From an uncultured Lachnobacterium sp. (GTDB lineage: Bacteria > Bacillota > Clostridia > Lachnospirales > Lachnospiraceae), in NCBI GenBank assembly GCA_945971355.1, contig CAMFPD010000102.1, positions 1 through 7,515 on the forward strand: a stretch of DNA of 7,515 nucleotides, given 5' to 3'. Positions 1 to 6,883 of this stretch are shown here, piece after piece. The stretch's first letter is position 1, and each line of letters begins with the position of its first letter. The translations under genes were made by a program, and so were the position numbers. Below the pieces are notes generated by a model. That model saw nothing but the letters and a program-made list of their open reading frames with translations, ran no database searches and was not told the DNA's origin.

Positions 1-28
1 GTCTTTATTTTTGTTTATGTAACACCAA

Positions 29-72
29 AGAGGGCAACCCTAAAAAAGAGGGCAGCCCCCTAAAGGGCAGCC
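29..72. repeat. Short tandem repeat of an 18-nt GC-rich unit, about 2.5 copies
   Basis: Unit 1 (29-46) is AGAGGGCAACCCTAAAAA. Unit 2 (47-64) is AGAGGGCAGCCCCCTAAA, matching unit 1 at 14 of 18 positions. A partial third copy, GGGCAGCC, runs from 65 to 72. Each unit is a small GGG-n3-CCC inverted repeat, so each can fold on either strand. The array begins 13 bases beyond the stop codon of the minus-strand transporter gene and is much more GC-rich than its surroundings. It may simply be a multiplied terminator stem, or it may belong to a dispersed intergenic repeat family. The 28 bases to its left show nothing I can annotate. Confidence 0.6.
42..61 (-). terminator. Probable intrinsic terminator of the ABC exporter operon
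   Basis: Read on the minus strand, AGGGGG (61-56), loop CTG (55-53) and CCCTCT (52-47) form a 6-bp stem with one G-U pair. A run of six T overlaps the stem end (47-42). It lies about 25 bases past the stop of the last transporter gene, where a terminator is expected. The stem is short and the loop is only three bases. Neighbouring repeat units can form competing hairpins, so efficiency is uncertain. Confidence 0.45.
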
Positions 73-84
73 AATTGTTGGTAA

Positions 85-1983
85 CTATTTTGTACTTGCA
101 TTACCAGTGTACAACTGATAGTATTTACCTTTTTCAGCAATAAGGTGGTCGTGATTTCCGCGCTCGATGACTCTTCCCTGCTCCAAAACAATGATACAGT
201 CACTGTTTCTGACAGTCGAAAGTCTGTGGGCGATTACAAAGGTTGTGCGACCATGCATAAGCTTATCCATACCATCCTGAACAATTTTCTCAGTACGTGT
301 ATCAATTGAACTTGTAGCTTCGTCAAGAATCAGGACAGGTGGATCAGCTATGGCAGCTCTGGCTATTGCAAGAAGCTGTCTCTGTCCTTGACTGAGGTTG
401 GCGCCGTCTCCAGTAAGAACAGTGTTGTATCCATCAGGAAGCTGCCTTATGAAGGTATCTGCATTGGCAAGCTTTGCTGCTGCGTATACTTCCTCGTCTG
501 TTGCATCCAGCTTTCCATATCGGATGTTATCCATTACAGAAGCTGTGAAAAGGTGTGTATCCTGGAGAACAATACCCAGTGAATGTCTCAAATCTTCCTT
601 TTTAATCTTGTTGATATTGATTCCATCATAACGGATTTTTCCATCCTGTATATCGTAGAAACGGTTTATAAGGTTAGTTATTGTAGTTTTTCCTGCACCT
701 GTAGTACCTACAAAAGCAATTTTCTGACCAGGGGTTGCATATAAATCAACACCGTGCAGGACTGTTTTTTCTGGAACGTAACCGAAGTCTACATTGTCGA
801 AAACAACATCACCTGTCAAACGAACATATTCTACAGAACCGTCAGCACTGTGGGTATGCTTCCATGCCCAAATACCTGTGTGTTCTGGTGTTTCCGTAAG
901 GATGCCATTTTCTTCCTTGGCATTTACAAGTGTTACATATCCCTCATCTGTTTCAGGTTCCTCATCCAGGAGAGAGAAGATTCTCTCGCAGCCGGCAAGT
1001 GCCATTATAATGGCATTAAACTGCTGACTTACCTGAGAGATAGGCATATTAAAGCTCTTATTGAAGGTTAAAAAGCTTGCCAGCTTTCCAAGGGTGAGTC
1101 CTGCCATGCCCGAAAGAGCCATAATTCCACCAATCATGGCACAGAGAACATAGCTTAAATTACCAATCTGAGCATTGACAGGTCCTAACATACTGGAATA
1201 CCAGTTGGCATAGTATGCACTTTCAAAGAGCTTGTCATTTAATTCATCAAATTTTTCAATGCTTTCCTGTTCGTGAGTAAATACCTTTACTACCTTCTGG
1301 CCGCTTAGCATCTCCTCAATGTAGCCATTTACCTGACCTATATCCTTCTGCTGTGCAAGGAAGTATCTGCTTGAAAAACCTGCAAAGGTCTTGGTCAAAA
1401 AGACTGTGACACACACCATGAAAAGGGTGAGCACGGTGAGAGGTACATTGAGTCTTACCATTGATATAAGCACCATTATTACTGTGATTCCAGAGTTGAT
1501 AATCTGGGGAATACTCTGGCTGATAAGCTGTCTTAAGGTGTCAATATCGTTGGTGTAGATTGACATTATATCTCCATGAGGGTGAGAGTCGAAATATCTG
1601 ACTGGAAGATCCTGCATATGAGTAAATAATTCGTCACGCATAAGCTTGATACTACCCTGGGAAACATAAACCATTATCTTGTTGAAAACATATGTACTGA
1701 CAATTCCGATTCCGTAGAATATGGCAACGCGTCCCATTGCATGTAAGAGAGGAGCGTAATCTGAACCACCATTTTTGAGAAGCGGTGTTATGTAATCATC
1801 TATAAGTGTCTTCATAAACATTGTTCCCTGAACATTTGCAAGGACACTTATAAAAATGCATATCAGTACTATAAGGCAATGAAGCCAGTAATTCTTCAAT
1901 ACAAATTTCATAAGTCTGGCAAATAATTTGCCAGGATTTTTAATCTGGGGTTTTGGTCCATGAGGTCCTTTTGGTTTTGGCAT
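85..1983 (-). CDS. ABC exporter half-transporter, catalytically competent subunit of a heterodimer
   Basis: This 632-aa protein fuses an N-terminal exporter-type membrane domain to a C-terminal nucleotide-binding domain. The membrane domain has about six helices between residues 33 and 330, the first two near 33-53 and 82-107. The ATPase domain starts near 390. Visible motifs are Walker A GTTGAGKT (426-433), Q-loop Gln474, signature LSQGQ (530-534), Walker B ending in Asp554 with catalytic Glu555, and switch His586. The signature departs from LSGGQ while everything else is canonical. That is the pattern of the consensus-site subunit in heterodimeric exporters such as TM287/288, LmrCD and BmrCD. 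Residues about 350-390 form an extra Trp-rich linker before the ATPase domain. The start overlaps the upstream gene's stop (TAATG), and an AAGGAGGTG ribosome site (1999-1991) lies 7 bases away, so translation is probably coupled. The substrate (drug, lipid or peptide) cannot be read from the sequence. Confidence 0.93.
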   Translation of the reverse strand: MPKPKGPHGPKPQIKNPGKLFARLMKFVLKNYWLHCLIVLICIFISVLANVQGTMFMKTLIDDYITPLLKNGGSDYAPLLHAMGRVAIFYGIGIVSTYVFNKIMVYVSQGSIKLMRDELFTHMQDLPVRYFDSHPHGDIMSIYTNDIDTLRQLISQSIPQIINSGITVIMVLISMVRLNVPLTVLTLFMVCVTVFLTKTFAGFSSRYFLAQQKDIGQVNGYIEEMLSGQKVVKVFTHEQESIEKFDELNDKLFESAYYANWYSSMLGPVNAQIGNLSYVLCAMIGGIMALSGMAGLTLGKLASFLTFNKSFNMPISQVSQQFNAIIMALAGCERIFSLLDEEPETDEGYVTLVNAKEENGILTETPEHTGIWAWKHTHSADGSVEYVRLTGDVVFDNVDFGYVPEKTVLHGVDLYATPGQKIAFVGTTGAGKTTITNLINRFYDIQDGKIRYDGININKIKKEDLRHSLGIVLQDTHLFTASVMDNIRYGKLDATDEEVYAAAKLANADTFIRQLPDGYNTVLTGDGANLSQGQRQLLAIARAAIADPPVLILDEATSSIDTRTEKIVQDGMDKLMHGRTTFVIAHRLSTVRNSDCIIVLEQGRVIERGNHDHLIAEKGKYYQLYTGNASTK

Positions 1984-3731
1984 TATGAAGCACCTCCTTC
2001 GTCAAAGTCTCCACCACCGTTAGTCTGGGAATCATATACATCACGGTAGATATCATTGCTTGCAAGCAATTCATCGTGAGTTCCGAAACCGTCAAGGCGT
2101 CCCTTGTCAAGAACAATTATTCTGTCTGCATCCATGACAGAAGAAATTCTCTGGGCAATAATTATTTTTGTTGTACCTGGAATAGCTTCCTTGAGAGCTT
2201 TCCTGATTTTGGCATCGGTTGCTGTATCTACAGCACTTGTGCTGTCATCCAGAATAAGTATCTTAGGTTTTTTGAGAAGCGCTCTTGCAATACAGAGACG
2301 CTGCTTCTGTCCACCGGATACATTCGTTCCTCCCTGCTCAATGTGAGTATTGTATTTGTCAGGGAAGCTACTGATAAATTCATCAGCACATGCCATCTGA
2401 CATGCCTTGATGCATTCTTCCTCTGTAGCGTTTTTATCACCCCATCTGAGGTTGTCAAGAATTGTTCCAGAGAAAAGGACATTCTGCTGAAGAACAACAG
2501 ATACCTGATTTCGAAGGCTGTCCATATCGTATTCCCTTACATCTTTGTTACCTACATAAACTGCACCAGCGTCCACATCATAGAGACGGCTGATAAGGTT
2601 TACAAGAGATGATTTTGAGCTGCCAGTTCCACCAATAATACCGATTGTCTCACCCGATTTGATTTCCAGATTTATGTCATCAAGAACTGGAGTTTCTGAA
2701 TGACTGGAATATCTGAAGGTTACATGGTCAAATTTGATGTTTCCATTTTCAACCTCGTAAACTGGATTTTCTGGATTGTGAAGAGTGGTTTCCTCGTCTA
2801 AAACCTCACATATACGACGGGCTGATGCTACTGAAATTGAAATCATAACAAAAACCATTGAAAGCATCATAAGGTTCATAAGGATATTCATGCAGTATGT
2901 AAGAAGCGCCATAAGGTCTCCGGTTGCGAGAGAGCCTCCAACAACCATATGGGCACCGAACCAGCTGATAAGAAGAATACAGGTATAAACTGTAAGCTGC
3001 ATTGCTGGAGCATTGACAACTACAAGGTTTTCAGCCTTTACGAACACATCATAGATGTTTTTTGATGCTTTTTTGAAGCGTTTTTTCTCATAATCCTCAC
3101 GGACATATGCTTTTACAACTCTGATAGCAGATACATTTTCCTGAATGCTCTCATTTAAATCATCGTATCGCTCAAAAGCTGACTGGAAATACTTCATTGC
3201 TTTTGTACATATAAAGTAAAGAAGAGAGCCAAGAAGGATTACAGCAACCAGATAAATGGATGCAAGCTTTGGGCTTATAAAGAATGACATAGCCATAGCA
3301 CATATAATTGAAGCAGGAGCTCTCATTGCCATTCTGAGAATCATCTGATATGCATTTTGGATGTTTGTTACATCTGTTGTCATACGTGTGATAAGTCCAG
3401 CGGTAGAAAATTTGTCTATGTTTGCAAAAGAGTATGTCTGAATATTTCTGTACATAGCTTTTCTAAGGTTTTTGCCAAGTCCCATTGAGGCTTTGGCACC
3501 ATATTTAGCACCCATAGAACCAAAAAGCAGGGATAGAAGTGCCGTTACAATCATCCAAGCTCCCATCACATAAATGTGCTTTGTGTTACCTGCGTTGATG
3601 CCGTCATTTACAATTGATGCCATCAACAGAGGAATAATAGTTTCCATTGCGACTTCAAGTAACATATAGATAGGTGTTGCAATGGATGAGGCACGGTATT
3701 CTTTAACCTGCGCACCTAGTGTTTTTAACAT
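1983..3731 (-). CDS. ABC exporter half-transporter, degenerate-site subunit of a heterodimer
   Basis: This 582-aa protein has the same order of domains as its downstream partner: a membrane domain over about residues 15-305 and an ATPase domain over about 330-570. Its signature VSGGQ (471-475) is close to canonical. The Walker A is GGTGSSKS (367-374), with Ser where the third Gly is usual. The Walker B ends in Asp495-Asp496, so Asp replaces the catalytic Glu. The switch position after IIIA is Gln527 instead of His. These changes mark the degenerate half-site subunit of a heterodimeric exporter. Its good signature completes the active site built on the partner's Walker motifs. The C-terminus is a low-complexity Gly/Asp/Glu tail (571-582). 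The ribosome site AAGGAAGG (3746-3739) lies 7 bases before the ATG. The gene is first in the operon and divergent from a MarR-family regulator, which suggests ligand-induced export of a toxic compound. Confidence 0.93.
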   Translation of the reverse strand: MLKTLGAQVKEYRASSIATPIYMLLEVAMETIIPLLMASIVNDGINAGNTKHIYVMGAWMIVTALLSLLFGSMGAKYGAKASMGLGKNLRKAMYRNIQTYSFANIDKFSTAGLITRMTTDVTNIQNAYQMILRMAMRAPASIICAMAMSFFISPKLASIYLVAVILLGSLLYFICTKAMKYFQSAFERYDDLNESIQENVSAIRVVKAYVREDYEKKRFKKASKNIYDVFVKAENLVVVNAPAMQLTVYTCILLISWFGAHMVVGGSLATGDLMALLTYCMNILMNLMMLSMVFVMISISVASARRICEVLDEETTLHNPENPVYEVENGNIKFDHVTFRYSSHSETPVLDDINLEIKSGETIGIIGGTGSSKSSLVNLISRLYDVDAGAVYVGNKDVREYDMDSLRNQVSVVLQQNVLFSGTILDNLRWGDKNATEEECIKACQMACADEFISSFPDKYNTHIEQGGTNVSGGQKQRLCIARALLKKPKILILDDSTSAVDTATDAKIRKALKEAIPGTTKIIIAQRISSVMDADRIIVLDKGRLDGFGTHDELLASNDIYRDVYDSQTNGGGDFDEGGAS

Positions 3732-3788
3732 TTACATTCCTTCCTTCTATAATTAGTATTTTGTTTGGATAGCAAAAATAACTTGATT

Positions 3789-3817
3789 TTTAAAAGTTAG
3801 TGTGCTAACAATATAAT
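3789..3817 (+). promoter_or_regulatory. Candidate promoter of the MarR-family gene
   Basis: TTTAAA (3789-3794, four of six matches to the -35 consensus) is separated by 17 bases from a perfect TATAAT (3812-3817). Transcription would start near 3824, giving a leader of about 95 bases before the preferred start codon. The spacer contains the TTAG-TGTG-CTAA palindrome, so a repressor bound there would block this promoter. The assignment rests on sequence match only. Confidence 0.5.
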
Positions 3818-3825
3818 TATTAGCA
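3796..3825. promoter_or_regulatory. Probable MarR-type operator, two overlapping inverted repeats
   Basis: GTTAG-TGTG-CTAAC (3796-3809) is an inverted repeat with 5-base arms. Its right arm also lies in a second inverted repeat, TGCTAA (3803-3808) with TTAGCA (3820-3825), 11 bases apart. This gives three related half-sites in 30 bp. TTAG/CTAA-type palindromes in divergent promoters are typical binding sites for MarR-family dimers. The repeats cover the spacer and -10 of the rightward promoter and the -10 and predicted start point of the leftward one. A bound regulator would therefore control both. Binding is inferred, not shown. Confidence 0.55.
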
Positions 3826-3845
3826 GGAAATAATTTAAATGTCAA
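3816..3845 (-). promoter_or_regulatory. Candidate promoter of the ABC exporter operon
   Basis: On the minus strand, TTGACA (3845-3840) is a perfect -35. It is followed after 18 bases by AATAAT (3821-3816), five of six matches to the -10 consensus. The start point would be near 3809, leaving a leader of about 78 bases. Its -10 overlaps the -10 of the rightward promoter by two bases, so the two promoters should compete for RNA polymerase. Confidence 0.55.
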
Positions 3846-3918
3846 TCAACTTTTTATAAACTTTATTTCACATGCTTTTTACACATGAAAGTAAAAGGCG
3901 TTAATGAAAGGGGAAAGA

Positions 3919-4395
3919 ATGGAATTTAACCCAGATAGAATGGTCGGGCACAAAATAAGGATGGTGCACAATTCAATAGACAAGTTTTTTGACCGTCATC
4001 ATAAGGAGGAGACGAAGAAAATCCCTAGGGGTCAGGTGATGATTATACATTACCTGATGGATCATCCTGATGAAGAGGTGTACCAGAAGGACCTAGAAAA
4101 GTTTTTCTCCATAAGCGGAGCTACAGCTACAAATATGATTAAGGGCCTGGAGAAGTCGGAACTTGTGGAGCGTATACCTAATGAAAAGGATGCAAGGCTT
4201 AAGCGTATTATGCTGACTGAGAAAGCAGTAGTCAGGGAGCAAAGAATCAGAAAGCTTGTAATGGAGCTGGAAGAAGGTATGGTTGCAGGATTTACAGAGG
4301 AAGAAATATCTACATATTGTAAGATGACAGATCGCATACTACAAAATCTAGATGAATTGAACAGGAAAATATGTTCTGAAAAGGACACAAAATAG
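3919..4395 (+). CDS. MarR-family winged-helix transcriptional regulator
   Basis: From this start the protein has 158 aa, a normal MarR length. A long N-terminal helix (about residues 6-27) leads into the winged helix-turn-helix, roughly residues 54-101. This includes YQKDLEKFF, the recognition region beginning SISGATATNMIKGLEK, and the wing with the family-typical Asp-x-Arg (Asp91, Arg93). The C-terminal helices (about 104-150) would complete the dimer interface. An in-frame ATG at 3904 would add five residues. I prefer 3919 because AGGGG (3909-3913) sits 5 bases before it, whereas 3904 has only a weak upstream site. The gene diverges from the ABC exporter operon across a shared operator-like region, so it probably represses both that operon and itself. 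The ligand is unknown. Confidence 0.9.
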   Translation: MEFNPDRMVGHKIRMVHNSIDKFFDRHHKEETKKIPRGQVMIIHYLMDHPDEEVYQKDLEKFFSISGATATNMIKGLEKSELVERIPNEKDARLKRIMLTEKAVVREQRIRKLVMELEEGMVAGFTEEEISTYCKMTDRILQNLDELNRKICSEKDTK

Positions 4396-4433
4396 CAGAG
4401 AAATATTTGTAAAAAATATCCAAAAGATAGATG

Positions 4434-4469
4434 AAAGCATTGTAAATCAAGGGTTTGCAGTGCTTTTTT
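4434..4469 (+). terminator. Intrinsic terminator after the MarR-family gene
   Basis: AAAGCATTGTAAA (4434-4446) pairs with TTTGCAGTGCTTT (4454-4466) to give a 13-bp stem with two G-U pairs and a 7-base loop. A run of six T (4464-4469) overlaps the end of the stem. It lies 38 bases past the stop codon and before the nrdD promoter, so it separates the two transcription units. Confidence 0.85.
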
Positions 4470-4494
4470 AGTACCCTGGGACAGTGAAAGAAAT

Positions 4495-4510
4495 ACCCTA
4501 AATCTAGAGA
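4495..4510. promoter_or_regulatory. Putative NrdR box 1 (distal)
   Basis: ACCCTAAATCTAGAGA is an imperfect palindrome that keeps the C-W-A, AT, T-W-G core of the known NrdR box (acaCwAtATaTwGtgt). It ends 7 bases before the -35 of the nrdD promoter. Alone it would be a weak call. Its support comes from lying exactly 32 bp, about three helical turns, from the second box, which is the usual arrangement for NrdR. Confidence 0.6.
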
Positions 4511-4517
4511 TAGGTCA

Positions 4518-4545
4518 TTGACAAAACCACAATATCTTGTATAAT
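4518..4545 (+). promoter_or_regulatory. nrdD promoter with consensus -35 and -10
   Basis: TTGACA (4518-4523) and TATAAT (4540-4545) are both perfect matches, 16 bases apart. Transcription should begin near 4552 and yield a leader of about 84 bases. The -35 lies in the gap between two NrdR-like boxes, and the -10 overlaps the last three bases of the second. So strong a promoter would be expected to need a repressor. Confidence 0.8.
4527..4542. promoter_or_regulatory. Putative NrdR box 2 (proximal)
   Basis: CCACAATATCTTGTAT fits the NrdR box core well (C-A-A-T-A-T, T-T-G-T) and is palindromic at 10 of 16 positions. It occupies the spacer of the nrdD promoter and runs into its -10, so a bound NrdR would block polymerase. 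NrdR is the ATP-cone, zinc-ribbon repressor of ribonucleotide reductase genes. Its own gene is not in this window. Confidence 0.7.
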
Positions 4546-4564
4546 CTATTTTAGAAAACAACTT

Positions 4565-4595
4565 TAGCTCGCGACACAAAATTCGCCGCGAGCTA
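4565..4595 (+). other. Stem-loop in the predicted nrdD mRNA leader
   Basis: TAGCTCGCG (4565-4573) and CGCGAGCTA (4587-4595) form a perfect 9-bp stem around a 13-base loop, about 13 bases after the predicted transcription start. No T-run follows, so it is not a simple terminator. The stem ends 24 bases before the ribosome binding site (GGGAGG, 4620-4625). A shorter alternative pairs GCGA (4571-4574) with TCGC (4583-4586), and a further GCGA lies at 4602-4605. It could stabilise the mRNA, modulate translation, or be a DNA operator. I do not recognise it as a known riboswitch. Confidence 0.55.
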
Positions 4596-4635
4596 TTCTA
4601 TGCGATAAAGCAATAAATCGGGAGGATATTTTTTA

Positions 4636-6843
4636 ATGAAAATTATTAAGAGAAGTGGTAGTGAAGCAACCTTTACAATTGATAAGATTGTTGGAGCTAT
4701 TAGAAAGGCAAACGATTCTGTAATAGATTATGAAAAGCTTACAGATGAGCAGATTCATGAAATTGCCGTAAACGTGGAGAATGCATGCGAGAATATGAAG
4801 CGTTCACCAAGCGTTGAGGAAATTCAGGATATGGTTGAGAATCAGCTTATGAATAAGCATGCATTCACAGTTGCCCGTAATTATATTACATACCGTTATA
4901 AGAGGGCACTTGTGCGTAAATCTAATTCTACAGATGAACAGATTCTCAGTCTTCTCGAATGTAATAATGAGGAAGTAAAACAGGAAAATTCCAACAAAAA
5001 TCCTACAGTGAACAGTGTTCAAAGAGACTATATGGCGGGAGAGGTCAGCAAGGATATTACAAAGAGATTCCTTCTTCCAGAGGATATTGTGGAGGCACAT
5101 GAAAAAGGACTCATTCATTTTCATGATGCAGATTATTTTGCACAGCATATGCATAACTGCTGTCTTGTGAACCTTGAAGATATGCTTCAGAATGGAACTG
5201 TTATCAGCGAGACAATGATTGACCCACCAAAGAGTTTCTCTACAGCATGTAATATTGCGACACAGGCAATTGCTCAGATTGCAAGCTCACAGTACGGTGG
5301 ACAGAGCATTTCACTTGCTCATTTAGCTCCTTTTGTTCAGGTGAGCCGTGAGAAATTCCGTAAGCAGGTGGAGAGCGAGTTTGAGGCAATTGGACTTGAA
5401 TATGATGAAGAGAAGATAAATCAGGTAGCAGAGCTTAGAGTAAAAGAGGAGATAAATCGCGGTGTTCAGATGATCCAGTATCAGGTCATCACACTTATGA
5501 CAACAAATGGACAGGCTCCTTTTATTACTGTTTTCATGTATCTTAACGAAGTGCCAGAGGGACAGACCAAGGATGACCTTGCAGCAATTATCGAGGAGAT
5601 GCTTTACCAGAGAATTCAGGGTGTTAAGAATGAGAAGGGTGTATATATAACACCAGCATTCCCTAAGCTTATCTATGTGCTTGAGGAGGATAACATCACA
5701 GAGGATTCTAAGTATTGGAACCTTACAAAGCTTGCCGCACAGTGTTCAGCAAAGAGACTTGTTCCAGATTACATTTCAGAAAAGGTAATGAAGGAACTCA
5801 AGGACGGAGATGTATACACTTGTATGGGTTGCAGATCATTCCTCACAGTGGACAGATGCTCACAGGCGGTAGGAAATGTTGCAAGAGCCCGCAATTACGT
5901 TGAAGGCAAGAAAAAATACTACGGAAGATTCAATCAGGGTGTTGTGACACTTAACCTTGTGGATGTAGCTTGTTCTTCAGGTCAGGATGAGAAGAAGTTC
6001 TGGGAGATTATGGATGAACGTCTTGAACTTTGCTATAGAGCTCTTATGTGCAGACATAAGAGACTGCTTGGAACTCCTTCAGATGTTGCACCTATTCTCT
6101 GGCAGAATGGAGCATTGGCAAGACTCGAGAAGGGTGAGACAATAGACAAACTCTTATTTGACGGATATTCAACTATTTCTCTTGGATATGCAGGCCTCTG
6201 TGAATGTGTTCGCTACATGAAGGGTGTTTCACATACAGAACCAGAGGTTGGAACACCATTTGCACTGAAGGTTATGCAGTACCTCAATGATGCATGTTCA
6301 AAGTGGAAGGCTGAGACAAATATTGATTTTTCATTGTATGGAACACCACTTGAGTCAACAACATATAAGTTTTCAAAATGCTTACAGAAGCGTTTCGGTA
6401 TCATAGAAGGTGTAACAGATAAGAACTACATTACAAACAGCTATCATGTACATGTAACTGAGGAAATCAATGCATTTGATAAGCTTAAGTTTGAGTCCCA
6501 GTTCCAGAAGCTATCGCCAGGAGGAGCTATCAGTTATGTTGAGGTTCCTAATATGCAGGACAATATTCCGGCAGTTCTTTCTGTAATGCAGTACATTTAT
6601 GAGAATATCATGTATGCAGAACTCAACACAAAGAGTGATTACTGCCAGATCTGTGGATACGATGGAGAAATCAAGATTGTGGATGAAGAGGGTTCAGGAA
6701 AGCTTGTATGGGAGTGCCCAAATTGTGGAAACCGTAATCAGGACAAGATGAGTGTTGCCCGCCGTACCTGTGGATATATTGGAACACAGTTCTGGAATCA
6801 GGGTAGAACTCAGGAGATTAAGGAGAGAGTTCTTCATCTGTAA
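4636..6843 (+). CDS. nrdD: Anaerobic (class III) ribonucleoside-triphosphate reductase, large subunit
   Basis: This 735-aa glycyl-radical enzyme reduces ribonucleoside triphosphates to deoxy forms in the cytoplasm under anaerobic conditions. Residues 1 to about 93 form an ATP-cone, the allosteric on/off domain, beginning MKIIKRSGSEATFTIDKIV. The catalytic barrel contains the conserved HNC segment (Cys175) and MGCRSFL, whose Cys399 is the likely thiyl-radical residue. The C-terminus has a zinc site of two Cys pairs (670/673 and 694/697). It also has the glycyl-radical motif RRTCGYIG, with Gly713 the likely radical site. All expected residues are present and the length is close to the family norm, so the gene looks intact. 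The start follows GGGAGG (4620-4625) by 10 bases. Activation requires the NrdG radical-SAM protein encoded downstream. Presence of Cys175 fits formate-dependent NrdD enzymes, but I cannot settle the electron donor from sequence alone. Confidence 0.97.
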   Translation: MKIIKRSGSEATFTIDKIVGAIRKANDSVIDYEKLTDEQIHEIAVNVENACENMKRSPSVEEIQDMVENQLMNKHAFTVARNYITYRYKRALVRKSNSTDEQILSLLECNNEEVKQENSNKNPTVNSVQRDYMAGEVSKDITKRFLLPEDIVEAHEKGLIHFHDADYFAQHMHNCCLVNLEDMLQNGTVISETMIDPPKSFSTACNIATQAIAQIASSQYGGQSISLAHLAPFVQVSREKFRKQVESEFEAIGLEYDEEKINQVAELRVKEEINRGVQMIQYQVITLMTTNGQAPFITVFMYLNEVPEGQTKDDLAAIIEEMLYQRIQGVKNEKGVYITPAFPKLIYVLEEDNITEDSKYWNLTKLAAQCSAKRLVPDYISEKVMKELKDGDVYTCMGCRSFLTVDRCSQAVGNVARARNYVEGKKKYYGRFNQGVVTLNLVDVACSSGQDEKKFWEIMDERLELCYRALMCRHKRLLGTPSDVAPILWQNGALARLEKGETIDKLLFDGYSTISLGYAGLCECVRYMKGVSHTEPEVGTPFALKVMQYLNDACSKWKAETNIDFSLYGTPLESTTYKFSKCLQKRFGIIEGVTDKNYITNSYHVHVTEEINAFDKLKFESQFQKLSPGGAISYVEVPNMQDNIPAVLSVMQYIYENIMYAELNTKSDYCQICGYDGEIKIVDEEGSGKLVWECPNCGNRNQDKMSVARRTCGYIGTQFWNQGRTQEIKERVLHL

Positions 6844-6883
6844 AAAGAAGATAAAGAAGATGGAATAAAAAAGTCTAAAATAC

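Noticed and set aside
388..1071. Several plus-strand open frames inside the 632-aa transporter gene
   Set aside because: They lie antisense to a well-supported ABC transporter, give Ser/Cys-rich proteins with no family motifs, and have no ribosome sites I would trust.
2076..2988. Plus-strand and alternative minus-strand frames within the 582-aa transporter gene
   Set aside because: They are shadows of a strongly conserved coding sequence and show no domain of their own.
3866..3890. TTTCA/TGAAA inverted repeat with two CACATG copies upstream of the MarR-family gene
   Set aside because: The arms are only five bases in A/T-rich DNA, and it explains less than the TTAG/CTAA half-sites nearby.
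4310..4579. Minus-strand 89-codon frame across the marR-nrdD intergenic region
   Set aside because: It runs through the marR terminator, both NrdR-like boxes and the nrdD promoter, and its product resembles nothing I know.
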